64,000 nt of DNA from Chloroflexota bacterium (GTDB lineage: Bacteria > Chloroflexota > Anaerolineae > Anaerolineales > Villigracilaceae), in contig JACRBJ010000005.1 of NCBI GenBank assembly GCA_016234555.1, forward strand, positions 91,882 through 155,881, read 5' to 3'. The notes beneath the pieces are model-generated. The model was not told where the DNA came from, did no database searches, and was given only the letters and a program-made list of their open reading frames with translations. Below, piece by piece: positions 8,439-16,395 of the stretch (position 1 is the first letter of the stretch; each line of letters begins with the position of its first letter). The position numbers were made by a program, and so were the translations under genes.

Positions 8439-8843
8439 TTAGATTTGATACAACTCGACCAGCACACCGCCCGTCGCTTCGGGATGGATGAAGGCATACT
8501 TCTTTCCATCGGACGTGGTACGGGGTTCCTCGTTGATGAGGCGGATGTTCTTCGCCTTGAGCTGGGACATCATCCCGTCGATGTCGTCCACCTCGAGGCA
8601 GAGGTGATGCATCCCAGGTCCGCGCTTGGCAAGATATTTTGCAATACCTGAGTCGTCCGTCGTTGGCATGACCAACTCCACTTCGGCACCGGCGACAGGC
8701 AAAAACGCCACTTGTGATTTTTCGGCAGGGACATCACGCAGTTCGTGCAAATGAATTCCGAGTGCATCCCGCCAGAAAGATAGTGATTTATCCATATCAT
8801 CCACGACGACGGCTACATGATTAACAGCTTTGATTTGGGGCAT
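8439..8843 (-). CDS. mce: Methylmalonyl-CoA epimerase
   Basis: A 134-residue VOC/glyoxalase-fold enzyme that interconverts R- and S-methylmalonyl-CoA in propionate metabolism. It begins IKAVNHVAVVVDDMDKSLSFWRDALG, with the first metal His in NHVAV, then GPGMHHLCLEVDDI with the second metal site, and ends GVLVELYQI with the Glu ligand. Length and motifs match the family well. The epimerised pathway uses B12-dependent mutase, and the B12-binding regulator gene is divergent from it, but a regulatory link is only a possibility. Confidence 0.93.
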   Translation of the reverse strand: MPQIKAVNHVAVVVDDMDKSLSFWRDALGIHLHELRDVPAEKSQVAFLPVAGAEVELVMPTTDDSGIAKYLAKRGPGMHHLCLEVDDIDGMMSQLKAKNIRLINEEPRTTSDGKKYAFIHPEATGGVLVELYQI

Positions 8844-9089
8844 GGTTCCTCTTTGCTTTTATTTCTATTAATGGTTTTTATCAAGCCCTTCCATTTTACC
8901 CGAAAAGGAGGTGCGAGCGATTCATGCGAGTCGGCGAATCAGCGAGTCAGCGATGCAGAGAGTCAGCGGGTCAAACGAGCCTGGCATTTCAGTCTCTTTT
9001 GGGAGGAAATCTTCTGAAAATCTTCGCGTTCTTCGCGGTAAAGCTCTTTCAGCTTGTCCAAGTTAGGGGTTGCGAATTCCCCACCATTT
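8844..9089. other. Divergent intergenic region with short repeats
   Basis: This gap separates mce (-) from the CarH-like gene (+). A string of near-repeats of GAGTCAGCGA lies at 8926-8972, and a TTCGCGTTCTTCGCGG stretch near 9020; both look like interspersed non-coding repeats. An open frame from 8924 runs into the regulator gene but its sequence is low in complexity and unlike any MerR N-terminus, so it was not taken as coding. Confidence 0.5.
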
Positions 9090-9098
9090 TGGTACAAA
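9070..9098 (+). promoter_or_regulatory. Promoter of the CarH-like regulator
   Basis: TTGCGA, 17 bases, TACAAA. The -10 lies inside the first of the 11-bp operator repeats, so a bound repressor would block RNA polymerase. A second possible -10 (TACAAT) lies 11 bases downstream. Confidence 0.5.
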
Positions 9099-9144
9099 TA
9101 TGGTACAATATCTGTGCAAAACCTTTGCAAACAAAATGCACTCA
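9090..9144 (+). promoter_or_regulatory. Five tandem 11-bp repeats, candidate CarH-type operator
   Basis: Consecutive units are TGGTACAAATA, TGGTACAATAT, CTGTGCAAAAC, CTTTGCAAACA and AAATGCACTCA. Positions 4-7 are TACA or TGCA in every unit, in exact 11-bp phase. CarH repressors are known to bind as tetramers to tandem 11-bp direct repeats with a TGTACA-like core. The array overlaps the promoter and ends 13 bases before the regulator ATG, which suggests autorepression relieved by light. No second copy was found in the window. Confidence 0.75.
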
Positions 9145-9157
9145 ATCTGGAGCTACA

Positions 9158-10474
9158 ATGCCATTTAGCAAGAGTCCTAATTTCAATCTTAAAGTCGTGT
9201 TGCAGGAGACCAAAATTCCAGCGGATACCCTGCGCGCCTGGGAGCGCCGCTACGGACTACCCCAACCCGAGCGTACTGCCGGCGGTCACCGCCTTTACTC
9301 GCAATACGACATCGAGATTATCAGATGGCTGCTGGAGCGACAACAGGAGGGACTTTCGATCTCCCGCGCCGTTGACCTGTGGAAGGAACATCAAGCCTCG
9401 GGTGTGGACCCGCTGGAAGGTTTTGCCGCGTCAAGCCAGTCTACGACGGAAACGCCTATCATTTATGTCCCACCCAATACAACCCTTGATTCGCTGCGCG
9501 CCAAATGGATTGCCGCCTGCCTGAAGTTCAGTGAATCCAACTCCGAGCAGGTGTTAAACCAGGCGTTTTCCATCTTTCCCATCGAGGCAGTCTGCACGGA
9601 AATCCTGCAAAAAGGCATGACGGAAATCGGCAGCCTTTGGTACGAAGACCGCGCATCGGTCCAGCAGGAACATTTTGCTTCGGGACTCGCCATGCGGCGG
9701 CTGGACTCTCTGCTCAGCGCCACCCCTTCCCCGTCGCGAAACCAGACCGTGCTGGTCGGCTGCCCGTCCAACGAGTGGCACGCCTTCATGCCCCTGCTGC
9801 TCTCGCTGTTATTGCGCCGCCGCGGACTGAGTGTCATTCACCTTGGAGCAAACGTCCCGGTGGAGCAATTCGAGGAAACGGTTAAATCTGTAAAAGCAAA
9901 TCTGATCATCCTCGTGGCGCAGACCTTGATCACCGCCGCCACGCTGCAAACCACCGCACAGGCACTGACAAATTTGCGCGTCCCCGTTGGCTACGGCGGA
10001 CGAATCTTCAACCTGTTGCCCGAGCTGAAACAACGTATTCCAGGATATTTTCTCGGCGATTCAGTGACCGCCGCACTTGAGACGGTTGAAAGCCTTCTGC
10101 AAGCCAAAGTCAAATCCCATCCACCGACTACTCCAACACAGGAATACCTCGAAGCGCATCGGACATTCACAGCCGGGCGCTTTCACATCGAAAGCGCCGT
10201 CATCGAGGCAGCCCGATCCATCCCGATCAGCGTGGAGGGGTTAGCCACGGGCATTCAATCTCTCGGCGATAACATTGCCGCCGCCCTGCAGCTCGGCGAC
10301 ATGGAATATGTCACGAATGAAATGGACTGGTTGAAGACCCTGCTGCAAACCCATCCAAGACCAGCACAGGAACTGGCAGACTTTATGGAAATCTACTCCC
10401 GCGCCGTGGACAAGCATATCAACGGTCAGGGTGAGCCGATCAAGGAATGGCTCAAGGCACAGGCAGGTGCGTAG
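9158..10474 (+). CDS. CarH/LitR-type MerR regulator with cobalamin-binding domain
   Basis: A 438-residue transcription factor. A MerR-type winged helix is at about 8-75 (LRAWERRYGLPQPERTAGGHRLYS), a four-helix B12 cap domain at about 110-190, and a Rossmann B12 domain at about 195-300. The light-sensor signature W-x9-EH is present (Trp161, Glu171, His172), and His208 in NEWH fits the lower axial cobalt ligand. The residue after Trp is Tyr162, whereas Thermus CarH has His there. A C-terminal helical extension of about 110 residues is not part of the usual architecture. The ATG at 9158 starts right before the HTH. By family it should bind DNA in the dark with adenosylcobalamin and release it in light. 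The adjacent operator repeats and the downstream photolyase support this role. Confidence 0.85.
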   Translation: MPFSKSPNFNLKVVLQETKIPADTLRAWERRYGLPQPERTAGGHRLYSQYDIEIIRWLLERQQEGLSISRAVDLWKEHQASGVDPLEGFAASSQSTTETPIIYVPPNTTLDSLRAKWIAACLKFSESNSEQVLNQAFSIFPIEAVCTEILQKGMTEIGSLWYEDRASVQQEHFASGLAMRRLDSLLSATPSPSRNQTVLVGCPSNEWHAFMPLLLSLLLRRRGLSVIHLGANVPVEQFEETVKSVKANLIILVAQTLITAATLQTTAQALTNLRVPVGYGGRIFNLLPELKQRIPGYFLGDSVTAALETVESLLQAKVKSHPPTTPTQEYLEAHRTFTAGRFHIESAVIEAARSIPISVEGLATGIQSLGDNIAAALQLGDMEYVTNEMDWLKTLLQTHPRPAQELADFMEIYSRAVDKHINGQGEPIKEWLKAQAGA

Positions 10475-10522
10475 TTTGAAATACGCCGCCCATTTATCGT
10501 TATCAAACAGAGAGAGGAAAAT

Positions 10523-11362
10523 ATGAGCATTCGAATTGTGACTGATAGTACCTGTGACCTGCCTGACGAAACCGTCAGCCAGCAGGGAATTACCGTTGTC
10601 CCGATGTACATCAATATTGGCAATGAAAGTTACCTGGACGGAGTCAATCTGACGCGTGAGGAATTCTACGAGAAGCTGCCAGGCTACCCTTTTGCGCCCA
10701 AGACTGCCACTCCCAGTATCGACACCTTTCTTCAAGTCTATGAGCGGCTCGCAAACGAAGGCGCAAAGGAAATTCTGTCCATTCATATTTCCGAGGCTTT
10801 AAGCGCCACAGTCAACGCAGCGCGTACCGCCGCCGAGCAGTTCACCCGCGTTCCCGTCACCGTCTTGGACTCATCCCAACTCAGCCTCGGCACGGGCTTC
10901 CTCGTGGAGAAAGCCGCGCAGATGGCAAGGCTAGGCAAGACGGTCGAAGATATTGTCTCAGCCTTGCAGGGATTTATGAAACGCACCTACGTTTTTGCGT
11001 CGCTGAAAACCCTTGAATATGTGCGGCGCAGCGGGCGGATGAACTCTGCCATTGCGCACTTCGGGGAGTTTCTGCAAATCAAGCCCCTGCTTCACATGAA
11101 CATGGGCAAGCCATCCGCATCCCGCACGCGCACAGACAAGCGCGCCCGCCAAAGCCTGCTCGATTGGCTGGCGGAATACGCACCCTACGAGAAACTTGCC
11201 ATCGTCCATGCCGGAGTACAGGCGGAAGCCGAAGCCCTGCGCGAACAAATCCGCTCCTTCTTTCCCGAAGGCGGCTCCGTGCCAATCGTCCAAATCACCC
11301 CCGTCCTCGGCGCACATCTTGGCATCGGCGCGGTTGGGTTTGCCTGCATTTCAAAGGAATAA
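10523..11362 (+). CDS. DegV family fatty-acid-binding protein
   Basis: A 279-residue two-domain EDD-fold protein. The start IRIVTDSTCDLP, the GxxxxT/S segment around TATPSIDTFLQVYE, the ISEALSATVNAARTA loop and the LKTLEYVRRSGRMNSAIAHFGEFLQIKPLL stretch are classic DegV signatures. Homologues (FakB type) bind a fatty acid so that a FakA kinase can phosphorylate it; no kinase is in the window. It lies 48 bases behind the CarH-like gene and 4 bases before the next one, as part of the putative light-responsive unit. Confidence 0.92.
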   Translation: MSIRIVTDSTCDLPDETVSQQGITVVPMYINIGNESYLDGVNLTREEFYEKLPGYPFAPKTATPSIDTFLQVYERLANEGAKEILSIHISEALSATVNAARTAAEQFTRVPVTVLDSSQLSLGTGFLVEKAAQMARLGKTVEDIVSALQGFMKRTYVFASLKTLEYVRRSGRMNSAIAHFGEFLQIKPLLHMNMGKPSASRTRTDKRARQSLLDWLAEYAPYEKLAIVHAGVQAEAEALREQIRSFFPEGGSVPIVQITPVLGAHLGIGAVGFACISKE

Positions 11363-11366
11363 ATTT

Positions 11367-11693
11367 ATGAAAGCCGCAAAAATCGTCTCCTTCCTCGGCG
11401 TCCTTGCCATGACCGCTGTGCTGTTCTATGGCTTCACAGTCGGTGACTTCTTCGGCGAAGGCGGACAGTTGACTGCCATGCCCTGGGGCATCGTCTCCCT
11501 CGTTGACTTGTACACGGGCTTCATCCTCTTCTCGATGTGGATCATATACCGCGAGAAGTCCCTGCCCGTTGCCATTTTGTGGACAGTCGGCATGATGGTC
11601 CTTGGCTTCTTCGCTGGCAGCCTCTACGCCTTCATCGCCCTGCAATCGAGCGGCGGTGACTGGCGCAAGTTCTGGCTTGGGAAACATGCGTAA
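11367..11693 (+). CDS. DUF1475 membrane protein
   Basis: A 108-residue protein with about three TM helices. The segments GDFFGEGGQLTAMPWGIVSLVDLYTGF and FSMWIIYREKSLP are characteristic of the DUF1475 family, whose function is unknown. The ATG at 11367 lies four bases after degV, and the 3' end overlaps the next gene by 8 bases, indicating a tight operon. Confidence 0.8.
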   Translation: MKAAKIVSFLGVLAMTAVLFYGFTVGDFFGEGGQLTAMPWGIVSLVDLYTGFILFSMWIIYREKSLPVAILWTVGMMVLGFFAGSLYAFIALQSSGGDWRKFWLGKHA

Positions 11694-12360
11694 ATCGCGC
11701 GAACTGCTGGATGAATTTCGCACCGTGTTTGCGGGACGCAATTCCTTCCTTGACGCCATCCTACCGCCGATCCTTTTTCTGCTGGTCAACGGGTTGGCTG
11801 GATTCCAAGCCGCCATGTGGAGCGCACTTGGGCTCTCAATGGTTATTGCTGCCATAAGAATTTTCCGCAAAAAATCTTTGCTCTACGCGCTGGCTGGAGT
11901 CGGGAGCGTGGCAGTCGCCGTCGGCATCGTGTGGATTCTGGGAAGGTCGGAGGGGTTCTTCCTGCCAGGCCTCGTCAGCGGAAGCATGACTCTGCTCCTT
12001 ACCATCGTCAGCCTTGTGTTTCGCCGTCCGCTGGTGGCATGGACCAGTTTCATCGCCCGCCGCTGGCCGTTGGACTGGTATTGGCATCCGCAGGTGCGAC
12101 CAGCCTACAGCGAGACGACTTTCGCCTGGGCTGTCTTTTTCGCCGCCCGCCTGTTCCTGCAATACTCGGTCTACCAAAGCGAAGATGTCACCCTGCTGGC
12201 TGTGACCAACTTCCTCACAGGCTGGCCCTTCACCATTCTTTTGCTTATCCTCACCTATCTCTACGGCACATGGCGTTTGGGAAAACTCCAGGGCCCCAGC
12301 GTGGAGGAATTCAAGAATAACACCCCTCCCCCGTGGCAAGGTCAACGACGGGGATTTTAA
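11686..12360 (+). CDS. DUF3159-like membrane protein
   Basis: A 224-residue protein with about five or six TM helices. The pattern of PPILFLLVNGLAGFQAAMWSALGL, a basic RIFRKKS turn, and RRPLVAWTSF resembles DUF3159, known mainly from actinobacteria; the match is by eye. The ATG at 11686 overlaps the DUF1475 gene. Function unknown. Membership in the CarH-led cluster is its best clue. Confidence 0.65.
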   Translation: MRKSRELLDEFRTVFAGRNSFLDAILPPILFLLVNGLAGFQAAMWSALGLSMVIAAIRIFRKKSLLYALAGVGSVAVAVGIVWILGRSEGFFLPGLVSGSMTLLLTIVSLVFRRPLVAWTSFIARRWPLDWYWHPQVRPAYSETTFAWAVFFAARLFLQYSVYQSEDVTLLAVTNFLTGWPFTILLLILTYLYGTWRLGKLQGPSVEEFKNNTPPPWQGQRRGF

Positions 12361-12390
12361 TCGTAACGCAAGATAAAAAGGAGAAATATC

Positions 12391-13257
12391 ATGAAAGAAG
12401 CGGAACGCAAATCATTGGTTGTTTTTATCATCCTCATCGTAATTGGGGCTTTGTTCGCTCTGGCGGGCAGTCAAAACGGCAGCTCGGTCGCGGGCATTCC
12501 AGTATTCGCTTTGCTGGTCGGGTTGGCGTTTGTCATTCAATGGCTGGTGTTCATTCCTGCGTATAAATTCCAAACCGAGAAGTTTTTTGACATTACAGGA
12601 AGCATCACCTACATCACGCTGGTTGTGATCGCCATTCTGCTCAGCTCCAACCTGGATACGCGCTCAATTTTGCTCGCCGTGCTGGTTACCATTTGGGCGC
12701 TGCGCCTTGGAACCTTCCTCTTCACCCGAATTCAAAAAGCGGGCAAGGATGACCGCTTCGACGAAATCAAACCTCTCTTCTTCCGTTTCCTGAACGTGTG
12801 GACAATTCAAGCCTTGTGGGTGACGTTCACCGCCTCTGCCGCATTTGTGGCGATCACCACCTCCACGAGAAAAGAAATGGATTGCTATTCGGTGATTGGC
12901 GCGCTTATCTGGCTGTTCGGTTTTATTTTTGAAGTGGCTGCCGATGCGCAAAAGAGCCGCTTCAACGCGGACCCTGCCAACAAGGGCAAGTTCATCCAAA
13001 CGGGACTTTGGTCGCGCTCGCGCCATCCCAATTACTTTGGCGAGATCGTGCTCTGGGTTGGTATAGCTATCATCGCTTTACCCGTCCTCCAAGGATGGCA
13101 GTGGGTTGCCATGATCTCACCGATTTTTGTAACCCTGCTTCTGACCCGCGTCAGTGGGATTCCGCTGCTCGAGAAAAAGGCCGATAAAAAATGGGGCGGG
13201 CAGGAAGATTATGAGGCATACAAAAAGAAGACGCCTGTGTTGATTCCAAAATTGTAA
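12391..13257 (+). CDS. DUF1295 (steroid 5-alpha-reductase-like) membrane protein
   Basis: A 288-residue protein with 6-7 TM helices. The C-terminal GLWSRSRHPNYFGEIVLWVGI motif, the preceding FEVAADAQKSRFNADPANKGKFI, and the terminal EDYEAYKKKTPVLIPKL are hallmarks of DUF1295, related to isoprenylcysteine methyltransferases and steroid or enoyl reductases. A lipid-modifying or NAD(P)H-dependent role is likely but the substrate is unknown. The start has an AAGGAG site. A hairpin repeat follows the stop. Confidence 0.88.
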   Translation: MKEAERKSLVVFIILIVIGALFALAGSQNGSSVAGIPVFALLVGLAFVIQWLVFIPAYKFQTEKFFDITGSITYITLVVIAILLSSNLDTRSILLAVLVTIWALRLGTFLFTRIQKAGKDDRFDEIKPLFFRFLNVWTIQALWVTFTASAAFVAITTSTRKEMDCYSVIGALIWLFGFIFEVAADAQKSRFNADPANKGKFIQTGLWSRSRHPNYFGEIVLWVGIAIIALPVLQGWQWVAMISPIFVTLLLTRVSGIPLLEKKADKKWGGQEDYEAYKKKTPVLIPKL

Positions 13258-13264
13258 TTTCACC

Positions 13265-13293
13265 GTAGGGGCGACCCAATGGGTCGCCCCTAC
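13265..13293. repeat. GTAGGGGCG palindromic repeat, copy 1
   Basis: GTAGGGGCGACCCA and its complement form a nearly complete 29-base palindrome between two cluster genes. Related copies are at 16341-16369 and 33641-33667. It lacks a T tract, so it is a repeat rather than an obvious terminator. Confidence 0.85.
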
Positions 13294-13311
13294 CACCAAC
13301 ATCGGAGAAAT

Positions 13312-13659
13312 ATGATTATCAAAGTTCTACAAATCATCGCCGTCATCGCGACCATCCTGACGGGACTCGTATCCCTTGTCAATCCGCGCGGGGTCGAAGG
13401 CTTCACGGGACTGACTGCCCCTGGCGCGCGCGGCATCACTGAAATCCGCTCGATACTTGGCGGGGTTTTCATTGGGCTTGGCATCGCCGTCTTCTTGCTT
13501 GGTACTCGCGAGACCTATCAAATGCTTGGCATCACCTACCTCGCCATTGGTGTGGTTAGGCTCGTCTCCATCTTTTTGGACAAGTCCTCGGTGCAGTCCA
13601 ACTGGATTAGTTTTGCCGTTGAAATCATCTTCGGCATTCTTTTGTTATTACCAGCATGA
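13312..13659 (+). CDS. DUF4345-like membrane protein
   Basis: A 115-residue protein with four predicted TM helices. ITEIRSILGGVFIGLGIAVFLLG resembles the conserved R-x-x-x-G-G-x-x-x-G core of DUF4345. Function unknown. The ATG at 13312 follows GGAGAAAT; the stop TGA overlaps the ATG of the next gene (ATGA), so the two are translationally coupled. Confidence 0.7.
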   Translation: MIIKVLQIIAVIATILTGLVSLVNPRGVEGFTGLTAPGARGITEIRSILGGVFIGLGIAVFLLGTRETYQMLGITYLAIGVVRLVSIFLDKSSVQSNWISFAVEIIFGILLLLPA

Positions 13660-14147
13660 GCCGCGCCGAACTCAACAAACCCGCCCCAAATTTCACGCTG
13701 ACCGATTTTCACGGGCGCGAAGTCAGCCTGACGGATTTTCAAGGGAAGAAGAACGTCCTGCTGGTTTTCAATCGCGGATTTTTCTGACCGTTCTGCCAGC
13801 GGCACATGGCGCAGTTGCGCCAGGACTTTGACAAATTCACAGCACAGGAAACCGAAATCGTGGTGGTCGGACCCGAAGACGCCGCCTCGTTTTCAGCCTA
13901 TTGGCAAAATCACAAACTGCCCTTTGTCGGTTTGCCCGACCCAAGCCACACGGTTTTGAAGCGTTACGGGCAGGAGGTCAGTCTCTTCAAGTTTGGACGC
14001 ATGCCAGCACAGGTTGCAATTGATAAAAATGGAACGGCACGCTATGTCCACTACGGGCACAACGCCGCCGATATTCCAGCCAATGAAGAAATCCTGGATC
14101 TATTGGAAATAATGAACAAGGAAATACATGCCAGCAGTCAAAGATAA
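13656..14147 (+). CDS. Peroxiredoxin-like (AhpC/TSA fold) protein, probable selenoprotein with in-frame TGA
   Basis: Reading from the ATG at 13656 gives MSRAELNKPAPNFTLTDF, then VLLVFNRGFF, a TGA at codon 44, and PFCQRHMAQLRQDF, remaining open to 14147 (163 residues). Family members have FxRGxxCPxC here, so the TGA sits exactly at the peroxidatic or redox-active Cys and would give a UxxC motif. Both sides keep frame and family character, including FVGLPDPSHTVLKRYGQE. A compact hairpin about 20 bases downstream fits a bacterial SECIS. The product would reduce peroxides or disulfides with Sec catalysis. Alternatives are a TGC-to-TGA nonsense mutation or a base-call error. selA, selB, selC and selD are not in this window. 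Confidence 0.75.
13785..13822 (+). promoter_or_regulatory. Recoding TGA with SECIS-like hairpin
   Basis: The TGA is at 13785-13787. TGGCGC (13807-13812) and GCGCCA (13817-13822) form a six-base perfect stem closed by an AGUU tetraloop whose apex is about 26 bases after the TGA. Bacterial SECIS loops sit roughly 16-37 bases downstream and carry a conserved loop G, both of which are met. It was not folded computationally. Confidence 0.55.
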
Positions 14148-14991
14148 AGTTGTTGTCGTTACAGGCTCCACCCGCGGATTTGGATTCGCCATCGCCGAGT
14201 CCATGCTCGAAGCGGGAGCCATTGTCGCCATCACGGGCAGAAGCCAGAAGGCAGTCGAAGGCGCATTGATCAGTCTCCAGCCCAAGGGACGCGTCAGCGG
14301 TTTCGTAGTGGACGTCCGCAGCGAAGAACAAGTCTACAAGTTGGTGGATGATGTCCTCGCGGAATTTGGTCGCATCGATGTTTGGGTCAACAACGCGGGA
14401 TATTCCAACGCGGCGGGCTGGATGCTGGACATGAATCCGCAGGACGCGCTGGACATGTTTATGTCGAACAACCTCGGCGTGCTGCAATGCACGCAGGCAA
14501 TCATGCGCTACATGCTGCCGCGCAAAGAGGGAATGCTGGTCAACATCTACGGCAACGGAAGTTTTCTGCGCCCCGCCTCGCCCACTGGACTCTACGGCGC
14601 GACCAAAGCATGGCTAACCTCTTTCACTCGCAGTTTGGCAAAAGAACTCAATGATAGCGGCGTGCAGATTTTGGGCTTCAGCCCTGGCATGATGACCACC
14701 GACATGCTGACCAGCCCCAACGTGGTCGGCGAACGCGGACAGGAGATGTTGAAGAATTTCGGCTTCGTTCTGCGTTTCCTCGGCAGACCCGCAAAATATG
14801 CGTCGGACAAATTGGTCAAAGCTGTAGCCAATCAGCGCGGCGAGTTTGTCGAAGTCAAATTATTCAAGCCGTGGACTCCGCTCTTCGGTTTGATCCGCGT
14901 GGGATGGGAAAACCTGACGAAGACAGGCAAGACGCCTGAGTTCAAGTTGAAGGTTCAGGAAGCGTACCAGCCGAAGTTTTTAATAAAGTAA
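14128..14991 (+). CDS. Short-chain dehydrogenase/reductase
   Basis: A 287-residue NAD(P)-dependent oxidoreductase. The cofactor motif TGSTRGFG is at about 13-20, NNAG at about 89-92, and the catalytic YGATK with an upstream Ser (NGSF) further on. It is about 40 residues longer than minimal SDRs at the C-terminus. The start overlaps the selenoprotein gene by 20 bases. Substrate unknown. SDR genes recur next to CarH/LitR regulators in other bacteria, which fits but does not prove a light-regulated role. Confidence 0.9.
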   Translation: MPAVKDKVVVVTGSTRGFGFAIAESMLEAGAIVAITGRSQKAVEGALISLQPKGRVSGFVVDVRSEEQVYKLVDDVLAEFGRIDVWVNNAGYSNAAGWMLDMNPQDALDMFMSNNLGVLQCTQAIMRYMLPRKEGMLVNIYGNGSFLRPASPTGLYGATKAWLTSFTRSLAKELNDSGVQILGFSPGMMTTDMLTSPNVVGERGQEMLKNFGFVLRFLGRPAKYASDKLVKAVANQRGEFVEVKLFKPWTPLFGLIRVGWENLTKTGKTPEFKLKVQEAYQPKFLIK

Positions 14992-14994
14992 TAT

Positions 14995-15107
14995 GTCATT
15001 GCGAGGCGGCGCACTTCTGCCGAAGCAATCTTATCTTTCAGGGAAGTAATCTTCTCTTATTACAACATGAGATTGCTTCGTCGCCGCTTCGCGCTCCTCG
15101 CAATGAC
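14995..15107. repeat. Imperfect inverted repeat with GTCATTGCGAG ends
   Basis: GTCATTGCGAGG begins the element and CCTCGCAATGAC ends it; internal GAAGCAATCT and AGATTGCTTC also pair. The 113-base, MITE-sized palindrome fills the gap between the SDR and MFS genes and could form a large hairpin in the transcript. Ends of this type are common dispersed repeats in many bacteria. Confidence 0.85.
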
Positions 15108-15123
15108 GATAAGTACAGGAATT

Positions 15124-16344
15124 ATGAACAACAAACGTCTCTTCTCGATTATCTTAGTGGTCTTCATAGATTTGCTCGGCTTCAGCCTGATTCTTCCGCT
15201 GCTGCCGTATTACGCCGAAACCTTCCAAGCCAGCCAGACCGTGACGGGGATTTTGATCGCCTCGTATGCCCTTATGCAGTTGGTTGGCGCTCCCATCCTT
15301 GGCCGCCTCTCAGACCGCTTCGGACGCCGCCCCGTTTTACTGGTCAGCGTCTTCGGGACGTTTCTCGGCTTCCTGTTGCTTGGCTTTGCCAATGCCCTGT
15401 GGATGCTCTTCGCCAGCCGCATCCTCGATGGACTCACGGGCGGCAACTTGAGCGTGGCGCAAGCCTACATCTCCGATGTGACCGATGAAAAGAGTCGCGC
15501 AAAGGGATTGGGCATGATTGGCGCGGCGTTTGGTCTCGGCTTCATCATCGGACCCGTCACAGGCGGACTGCTCAGCCAATGGGGATACGCCGTCCCAGCC
15601 TTCGCCGCCGCCGCAGTCTCCCTCATCAACCTGATTTTGATTTATGCCTGGCTGCCCGAATCACTCACCGAAGACAAACGCAATCAGATGACCGAGAAAC
15701 GTCCGCCCATCACCCTTGCCGCGTTGCTGGTTGCGTTTCAACGTCCGTTCACTGGTTCGATTCTCATCACCCGCTTCTTCTTTGGTCTCGCCTTTGCCAT
15801 ATTCCAGACCATCTTCTCGCTCTATGCCCTGCAAAAGTTCAACCTCTCTGCCCGTGACACTGGCTTCGTGCTGACCTACGTCGGCGTGCTGTCGGTCATC
15901 GTGCAGGGATTCCTCGTCGGGCGGCTGACCAGCCAATTCCGTGAAGACGTCCTCATCGCCGCCTCTGTCGTGCTGATGGGATTCTCGCTCCTCGGCTGGG
16001 CGTTGGCTCCATCGGTCCTGTGGGTTTACATCATCATGACGCCCACCGCCCTCTCTGGCGGCTTGCTCAACACGTTGCTTTCCTCTACACTGACCAAAGC
16101 CGTCGCCCTGCAGGAGATTGGCGGCATCCTCGGTCTGTCCGCTGCAGTCGAAAGCGCCACCCGCATCATCGCACCCATCCTCGGCGGCGCACTTTTGCAA
16201 CAAATCGGAACCTGGGCGCCTGGCGTCTTCGGCGCGGCGGTGATGGTTGGAGTCAGTGTGTATGTCTTCATCACGATTTACAACCACCCGATTGTCGCCA
16301 CGCTGAATCAAAAACAGTCCGCGCCTGTGACGGTTGCCGAGTAG
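15124..16344 (+). CDS. MFS transporter, TetA/multidrug type
   Basis: A 406-residue protein with 12 TM helices. The signature GRLSDRFGRRPVLLVS between TM2 and TM3, DGLTGGNLSVAQAYISDVTDEKSRAKGLGMIGAAFGLGFIIGPVTGGLLS in helices 4-5 (motif C, antiporter type), and a large central loop indicate a proton-driven exporter like TetA. Substrate unknown. The start was set at ATG 15124 because upstream codons lie within the inverted repeat. Its TAG stop lies inside a GTAGGGGCG repeat, suggesting that the repeat insertion set the present C-terminus. Confidence 0.88.
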   Translation: MNNKRLFSIILVVFIDLLGFSLILPLLPYYAETFQASQTVTGILIASYALMQLVGAPILGRLSDRFGRRPVLLVSVFGTFLGFLLLGFANALWMLFASRILDGLTGGNLSVAQAYISDVTDEKSRAKGLGMIGAAFGLGFIIGPVTGGLLSQWGYAVPAFAAAAVSLINLILIYAWLPESLTEDKRNQMTEKRPPITLAALLVAFQRPFTGSILITRFFFGLAFAIFQTIFSLYALQKFNLSARDTGFVLTYVGVLSVIVQGFLVGRLTSQFREDVLIAASVVLMGFSLLGWALAPSVLWVYIIMTPTALSGGLLNTLLSSTLTKAVALQEIGGILGLSAAVESATRIIAPILGGALLQQIGTWAPGVFGAAVMVGVSVYVFITIYNHPIVATLNQKQSAPVTVAE

Positions 16345-16369
16345 GGGCGGAGCAATGCTTCGCCCCTAC
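16341..16369. repeat. GTAGGGGCG palindromic repeat, copy 2
   Basis: GTAGGGGCGGAGCA pairs with TGCTTCGCCCCTAC. The stop codon of the MFS gene (16342-16344) is supplied by the repeat itself. Confidence 0.85.
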
Positions 16370-16395
16370 AGGATGTATCAAAAAAGGAGTTGATC

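Noticed and set aside
8926..8972. Possible CRISPR-like or tandem repeat array
   Set aside because: Units of GAGTCAGCGA are too short and irregular, and there are no spacers or cas genes.
8924..9157. N-terminal extension of the CarH-like regulator from ATG 8924
   Set aside because: The frame is open but crosses repeats, promoter and operator, and its translation is low in complexity; the MerR domain starts right after ATG 9158.
13457..13831. Separate gene ending at the peroxiredoxin TGA in another frame
   Set aside because: That frame is out of phase with the peroxiredoxin family sequence; the ATG at 13656, coupled to the upstream stop, gives the conserved protein.
15067..15123. Upstream start of the MFS transporter
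   Set aside because: These codons lie in the GTCATTGCGAG inverted repeat; ATG 15124 starts directly before TM1.
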